DNA from: Gryganskiella cystojenkinii
Taxonomy: Eukaryota > Mortierellomycota > Mortierellomycetes > Mortierellales > Mortierellaceae
Assembly: GCA_015852425.1 (NCBI GenBank)
Contig: JAAAIG010000109.1
Coordinates: 1-47,951, forward strand
DNA: 47,951 bases
Reading direction: 5' to 3'
The position numbers and the translations under genes are program-made. The notes under the pieces are model-generated. The model had not been told where the DNA came from and did no database searches. It worked only from the letters and a program-made list of their open reading frames with translations. Positions within the stretch are counted from its first letter, which is position 1. Each line of letters opens with the position of its first letter. Shown one piece after another: positions 42,221 to 47,951 of this stretch.

Positions 42221-45200
42221 CTATGCGACTCCAGAGGCCTTGTCCGTTACCTCGGCTTGAGGACGCATAGCCTCTGGGAGGACCATGTAGGAACCAGCTT
42301 TGAAACCTATCGACCCCTCTCCCATATTGCTTCCTGCTCCTCCCGAAGCATCATTCGGGAGAGTAGGGATCAAAGATCGTTGAATAACTGTCTGACCCGC
42401 TGGCGCTGTTGATACGCATGTCGACGATCCCGAGACAGCTCCTCCTCCTCCTCCCATTCCTCCTGTTCCCACTGGACCGCCGACAAGACTGCTACTGCTT
42501 CCATCGAGTTGAATATCACCTACTTCACCACGAAGCTCTGTTGCTTTGAGTGCTGAGGCCTGAACGTCCCTCTCCCATTCCACAAACCGGCTCCGGATCC
42601 CGACAGGAGCATAGACAATCATGTACCGACCAATCGTCCTGAACCACTGACTTTGTAACGCTTGTAGTTTATCCATCCAAAGTGCGAGTCGTCTTTGTGA
42701 GACTGGTAGTTTTGTATCAAGGTACGAGATCTTGTTGAAGAACGCACCCGTGAAATCACGCATCTCGACCAGTTTCCCGACCATCCCGTCCAAATGATAA
42801 ACGGATCTTTGTGTCGCATGTTCCTTTTCTCGGACTTCGGATAACAATGCCCGTCGCTCTGACAGGATCGCGTTCGCCTCCACGTCGAGTTCCTAAAGGA
42901 GATGAATTATTCTTGAGGGTTAGGGCAATGCTCTCTTGACTTGAACCTTTTAAACCAAAAAAAAAAGGAACAAAGCAAGAGGTGTTACCTCAAACTGCGT
43001 GCTCCGCTCTTTGAGAATCGTTTTTAAGGCCTCGAGCTGCCCTGAAAACTCCTTTTCGATTGTCTATAAATATATAAAAATAATGGAAAAAGTTTAGACT
43101 GGCGTTTTCTACACAAATGTCAACGTAGCTTTTTTTTTTTTTTTTTTGGTTGCTCACCTGCATCTTGTCGTAAAGGTTCTTCAACGTATCCTCCTTTTCT
43201 TTTAGAGTGACATAGGAGTAGTACCTCTGGGTGTCACACTCGACCACCAGGCTGCAAGAGAGAAGATTGAAAAAGGAAAGTATGTAAGCACAGTTGTTCT
43301 TAATCCAAAAAAAGACCTTGACATTTTCAAAAATAAAGAAGGCTGACCTTCTCAAGGGTTGTAAGTTCTCGTCATTAAGATCATGGCAGGCAAAGGATCG
43401 AGTCCGCTTTCTCCTTGCAGGGTGAGGGTCAATCTTTCTATAGGGCAAACAATGGATCCCGGGAATCGATCCAGTCGGTTCCGTGGTCTCGAGTCGACAG
43501 CCCAAAAGACGTTCTTGACCCAAGAGTCCCGACAAGGACTGGGCTCTCTTTCGATTGTCCCCTGCAGGTCTAGACGGTGAGATGCTAGTCGCGCCTGTTC
43601 CTGACGTTGGTCCGGTTCCACTTGGTATTGAGCCTGTTCCGGTCGTCGCTCCTCCGACCGTCGTAGTTGATGGGATCGCTGGTGAACCAGAGGGTGAACG
43701 AACCAATTCGGCTGGAGCCGATATTGGTGTCGATAATGATGCATTCGTGGCTGTTGTTGACGCTGCGGTCGCTAACGCTGTGTGACTAGGGGACATGGGC
43801 GGACCACTCGACTTGAATCGATCATCCAGATAAAATTTCACAATCTCTGGTTCCCCAATCGGTTCGGGTTTCTGAGTGAAGAGCGCAGAAAGTGCATCCA
43901 GAGCTGCGCCTGTCGAGGTCGTACTGGACGTGGTAGTGGCCGACATGACTGTTGCGGAGTTGGTCAGTCCGGCGGATAATGGTTGCTGCTGTTGCACCTG
44001 TCCCTGTCCCGATTGCTGCTGTTGCGCAGACTGCGGTTGTTGCTGTTGTATTTGCTGTAGTTGTTGTTGTTGTGCGTCCGTGAGGTATTTCGGTGGCAAA
44101 TCATCCTCGGATCCCGGACCGTTCGTAACTGATGGAGTAACTGTAGAGGGGAGCATACCATCGTCAGACTCGTACCCGTCGCCCTTTTCGTCGTCTGATC
44201 GAGGGCTGTTGTCTATTTGCGAAAAAGGGACAGTACGAGTCAGCTATCGCCACAGAGCCATGGTATTCGATAACGTGCAGATATTTCAGGATATAACATA
44301 GGAGTGATACGTACGATCAAGAGGTGTGCTACTGACAAGAGTATCCTCCGTCATGTTTCCTTCTTTCATGTTGATTGGTGATTTACCCTTGGGTAAGAGC
44401 AGTGACTGACGGTTCTTGCCACTAGGGTATTGTCATGGGAGTTGTTAAGTATGTAAAATTGACAAAAGCTCCTAAAAAGGGTTCAAGAAGTGCCATGCAC
44501 ATACTCCGACAACAAAAAGTGACAATCCTGGGGACAAAACTTACGTGGCCATGGTTTTCAAGGACTGGGATGCGTTCTTGGTCTCTCGTGTTGTCTTGGC
44601 CAGACCGCGGACCAAACTCTTGCCCAGCTCTTTACCACCCGTGAGCCAATCACCGTTTGCAAGTGCATCCGCCATATCTGGTTTATGTTTTGGTTTCCCA
44701 CGCCAGACCAACTTTAGAGACTCGGAATGAATATGCTTTGCAAAGACCTCGAGATCTGTGGTTTCGCCTTCGGGATTCACAGCCGTCATGCCCGAAAAGT
44801 CCTCGATTTTGGATTTCAGGACCTTGTGGACTTTTAATCCCTGAGGATTAAACGAGTTTTGGTACGCGTTCGTGATTGCCTCTGCAGTCTTGAAATCCAG
44901 ATAGCCCCCATTCTCTGCGTTCTTCAAGTCTGGTTTCTTGGCCTGCGATTATTAGAAATGGAGATTTTGTTATTGATTCAGTGACTTTGTCCTGGAAGTT
45001 TCCTTTTCTGTAATATTTAACTCGTCTAATTGGATTTAAAACGGTATCATACCTGGAATGCCCTCACCGCGCTAGCGAACGCTGCCGGCTCTGCAAACGG
45101 GTCTTTCGGCACCTAGTGTGGAGATCAGCGGGAGCAAGAAGGACAGCATAAGTGGCTCGGCAGACATTAGTTTCCTTTTTGATCTTGCAAAAAAAAAAAT

Positions 45201-46654
45201 CCGTGAAGTCCAATGGTTCGTACATTGCTGACGAGATGCTGCAATTTTCCTCTAATATTGGCGACTTTGCTGAACATTCCTGCGAGAACATTGGGATCGA
45301 GGACATTCTCTCGAGTTGAAGGTTTCTACGAGACAGTAATAATTTGTGTTTTTTGTTAGCATCTGCAAGCTCAACCAAGCATTTTTGCACTACTCTGCCA
45401 TTCCAGCTATTGTGCTTCTTTTTCCTCTAACCTGAAATTTCGTGCTGAGGAAGGCATGGTAAAACTCTTCGAGACCAAACTCTGTGGCATTACAGAGTAG
45501 TCCATCGACATCTTCGAGCCTGAACAATCCAAAGATATAAAGACAGTTCTGAACCAGGTCCACGAGCCGAATGACAGTGTCCTCAAAGTCTGTCGAGTCT
45601 GAAATCTTGTAGAGCTGGTTGAATTTTTCCCGTTGAGCGTCACTAGATGTCATGTTTTTAGTTTTTTTTTTAAAAAAAAAAATGAGGTGACAGGCACGAT
45701 TAGATCCATCACATTCTTGGCCATTTGCAGACAGATAATAAACAAACAGAGACGAAAGGAAAGGTAGGCAGGCGCAGGTTCAGCCCAACGCACCTTGGTG
45801 ATTTGGAGGTGAGCGCGCTTCGCCCACTGCAGCCCATTCTTCGGAGATTGAGGTTTAGATAGAAGCGTCGTTGATAGAGGTCAAAGTCGCCCTGTTGCGG
45901 AACAAGCACAATGTTGAGCGTGGACGTGAACAGACTGAGGTTCGTCACGAACAACTGGCCGTATGGTGTCTATCATCACATTAGACGATCATGAAAAAAA
46001 AAACGATAGCAAGCCAGATCAGAAACTACAACGCTCGAAATTGCTCTCACTTGTTTTCCTTGTCCATTTTTTTACCTCCTTTGGTCTAGCGCCATCGGAC
46101 CGGAGCTTTTCAAACACCCTTTCAAGTCTTGGACAATGCACATCCTGGTGCTCTATTGTGATTGCGACCACTTGGATCTGAACAGGAGCATAGGCTTTTG
46201 TTAGGCCATTTTCTTCCATAGAAAAAAAACTCTGTGGCACAAGACTTGTCTGGGAAGGGTTTGATCACGCATTTACCTTATGCACCGGATCTCCTGTAAA
46301 CGAGACCGCTGTTGCTACCTCACGGTTGCGTTCAATTGCCCTATCGTTGTTATGTGAACAGTAAAGAGAGGGTAAGAGTCGGTCGAGAGTGCTTTTTTTG
46401 CCAAGAGTGAAGGAACGACGAGGAACATTGGCAGTGCTTTTTTTTTTTTGAATGGCTGTTCCTGGTTGCCTTGTTATTTTAAGCATTTACCATTGCTCGA
46501 CGAGGTAGATTTGGTAACCCTCCAGTTTGACTTCTGTGCTTTCAATGCGGATGCCATCGACGTTCCGACAAATGTTGACCATGCGATCCCTTTCGCAAAA
46601 GACAAAGCTACCCAGAGGTAGTGGTATCCTTTTCGATTCTCCTGGAGGGTTCAT
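42221..46654 (-). CDS. STB6: STB2/STB6-family protein (Sin3-binding family homologue)
   Basis: Thirteen exons are predicted: 46654-46491, 46340-46277, 46177-46076, 45969-45794, 45642-45432, 45325-45224, 45112-45053, 44942-44545, 44421-44315, 44212-43348, 43251-43158, 43063-42989 and 42892-42221 (1029 residues). The N-terminus, with VKLEGYQIYLVEQWAIER rebuilt across the first junction, matches the N-terminal domain of the yeast Stb2/Stb6 family. FNQLYKISDSTDFEDTVIRLVDLVQ, YIFGLFRLEDVDGLLCNATEFG and YLDFKTAEAITNAYQ also fit. The C-terminal half has a Gln-rich run, then the KRTRSF block and a coiled coil (YYSYVTLKEKEDTLKNLYDKM to WFRTIGRYMIVYAPVGIRSRF), ending in a Gly/Ser tail. Yeast Stb2 and Stb6 bind the Sin3 corepressor scaffold; a link to histone deacetylation here is inferred. 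The donor at 43347 (GTCAGC) is the weakest. Confidence 0.75.
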
Positions 46655-47951
46655 GGTTGTGGTGGAAATGAGATTGGGAGGGTATGTGAATATGATACAA
46701 AGATGAAAAGATTATGCAGTGATGGAGAACGGTCGGAAGTTATACAGGGGAGGGAGAATGGCAGTAGTGATTTAATGAGGTACGAGGTTGTGGGGAAAAG
46801 ATATTACATCAAGAGAAGGTAGCGGAATCAGAAGTGTGGATGTGAAATAAATTAGTTGGGTAATGGAAACTATGATGCAAAGCTCTCAGAGACAGACACG
46901 GGTGACACGAGGTAGGCACGAAATCTTTCCAAGCAGTTTTTAGTGGCAGCCAAACGCACTTGTTCTGACAGACATCCAGAATAACTAACTAACTCTCAAT
47001 GTATTATCGATACCTGGCCTGTAACTACAGCAAGATTTACTATCTCGAAGCAAAGAATCGCTTTGGCCATAAGCCCTAATGGATGTGGATACAGATGGTC
47101 GGTTGACATCCTCGATGATACCAGCAGTCCTCGTCCCCTTGTTTGATTTGGAAGGCGTAAACAAGATGTATGGGGCCAGACGCCTATGCTGTTGAGGTTG
47201 TGTGGATGGTACGAAGACTAAGGTCGAATAGGGCAAATGCATCGGCTACAGCCAGGGAGAACTTTCGCATGTGCTCCTATAGTCAATAAGAGTGCAAAGA
47301 TGAGTGAGACGACGAAAAAATGTCAACCCGGGCACCGACTCAGCTCAGCTCCCTTACCGCAAATGGCTCCAACACAAGAAGTAAGTCTGATCTCAGGAAC
47401 TGCTTGAGCTGCACCTCGTGCAATGGCAACCAAACTCGGGACAAGGCTATCATACCAGCACAGGGTGTACAAGTCCAACGCCAAGATCTGGTTATCTGCT
47501 ATGATAGGATAGCTCTTGCTGATGTTGACCCCTCGCGGCGCCAATTCTAGAAGAGTTGCACCATTAGGCTGAACAGACTTTGCTGCTGCTGACGGCAGGC
47601 GGCATCGGACGCATTGGGTGACTCGTTTTGTCAGGTGTGATTCAGTGTACACTCATACACTTAAATCCACATTTCTCCCACAGGTATACTTGCCGGTCTG
47701 GCCGAACTCTTGTTCAGCAAAACGTCATTGTGACTAGGAGCGCTGCATGTCCGGTTGCATCAAATGGTGACCCAAGAGAGATAGAGTGAGCAAGAAGACG
47801 CGCACACAGCACGACGGAGCGAACAATATGGAAAAATGAACTGTTTGTACGAACCTTGAAGAGGATAACAAAGGGATTGAAGAGGCAAATTGATGAAAAT
47901 AGACAGCCAATTTATTGATGGGGACATGATTATGATACAAGGATGGGTGGT
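46655..47951. other. Upstream region of the STB6-like gene, no assigned gene
   Basis: The first ~300 bp is the likely promoter and 5' UTR of the minus-strand gene. Beyond that only short open frames are visible. One possible spliced minus-strand reading is listed separately. Confidence 0.45.
47184..47453 (-). CDS. Possible small spliced reading frame, unidentified
   Basis: On the minus strand an ATG at 47453 opens 32 codons to a GCG|GTAAGG donor at 47358. An acceptor at GACTATAG (47277) continues in phase for 30 codons to a stop at 47184. The product of 62 residues is helical (LLLVLEPFAEHMRKFSLAVADAF). A different frame (47652-47323) is also open through the first part, so this may be a fragment of a larger or decayed gene. 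Low confidence. Confidence 0.2.

Overview
This window is nuclear DNA of a fungus. Genes are split by many short spliceosomal introns (mostly 60-350 bp, GT...AG, often GTAAGT or GTACGT donors and TAG/CAG acceptors). Homopolymer A/T runs and microsatellites are common outside exons. The gene set is eukaryotic and mitochondriate: RNA polymerase III, CTDK-I, nuclear-encoded complex I and a Sin3-binding family protein. Long Gln/Ser-rich tracts, a CHD6-9-like remodeler and an ERI1-type exonuclease with a SAP domain point to an early-diverging lineage, most likely Mortierellomycota or a relative. That placement is inferred from gene content, not from a phylogeny.

Layout, left to right. An ERI1-like exoribonuclease (+, 591-2469) faces RNA polymerase III subunit RPC3/Rpc82 (-, 4998-2650). 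Upstream lies uroporphyrinogen decarboxylase (-, 7200-5418), which shares a 364-bp divergent promoter region with a CTK3-like CTDK-I gamma subunit (+, 7565-9148). That gene converges on a large DH-BAR-SH3 Rho guanine nucleotide exchange factor (-, 13823-9611), which seems to need a 5-nt microexon. After about 1.5 kb with possible gene debris comes mitochondrial complex I subunit NDUFS7/PSST (-, 16734-15322). It is divergent from a CCCH zinc-finger protein (+, 17218-18934), with an AT-rich repeat cluster between them. The CCCH gene ends 69 bp from the end of a pirin gene (-, 19873-19004).

A gene-free stretch of 4.5 kb (19874-24407) follows. Next are a disordered Gln/His/Ser-rich coding exon (24408-25589) and a long coiled-coil reading frame (26650-30426). 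Their splice phases match, so they may be one gene of about 1668 residues. After 1.9 kb of promoter-like sequence lies the largest gene, a 2584-residue chromodomain helicase (+, 32302-41034). Its insertions and C-terminal blocks match animal CHD6-9/Kismet better than yeast Chd1. It begins with a 24-nt coding exon and a GC-AG intron. On the minus strand follow a small unrecognised two-exon gene (42020-41261) and a 13-exon STB2/STB6-family gene (46654-42221). The last 1.3 kb holds nothing I can assign firmly.

These are independent housekeeping and regulatory genes, not an operon or cluster. Several act in transcription and chromatin (RPC82, CTK3, CHD6-9-like, STB6-like). Exon coordinates were derived by hand from splice signals, phase continuity and family similarity, so each junction is a prediction.
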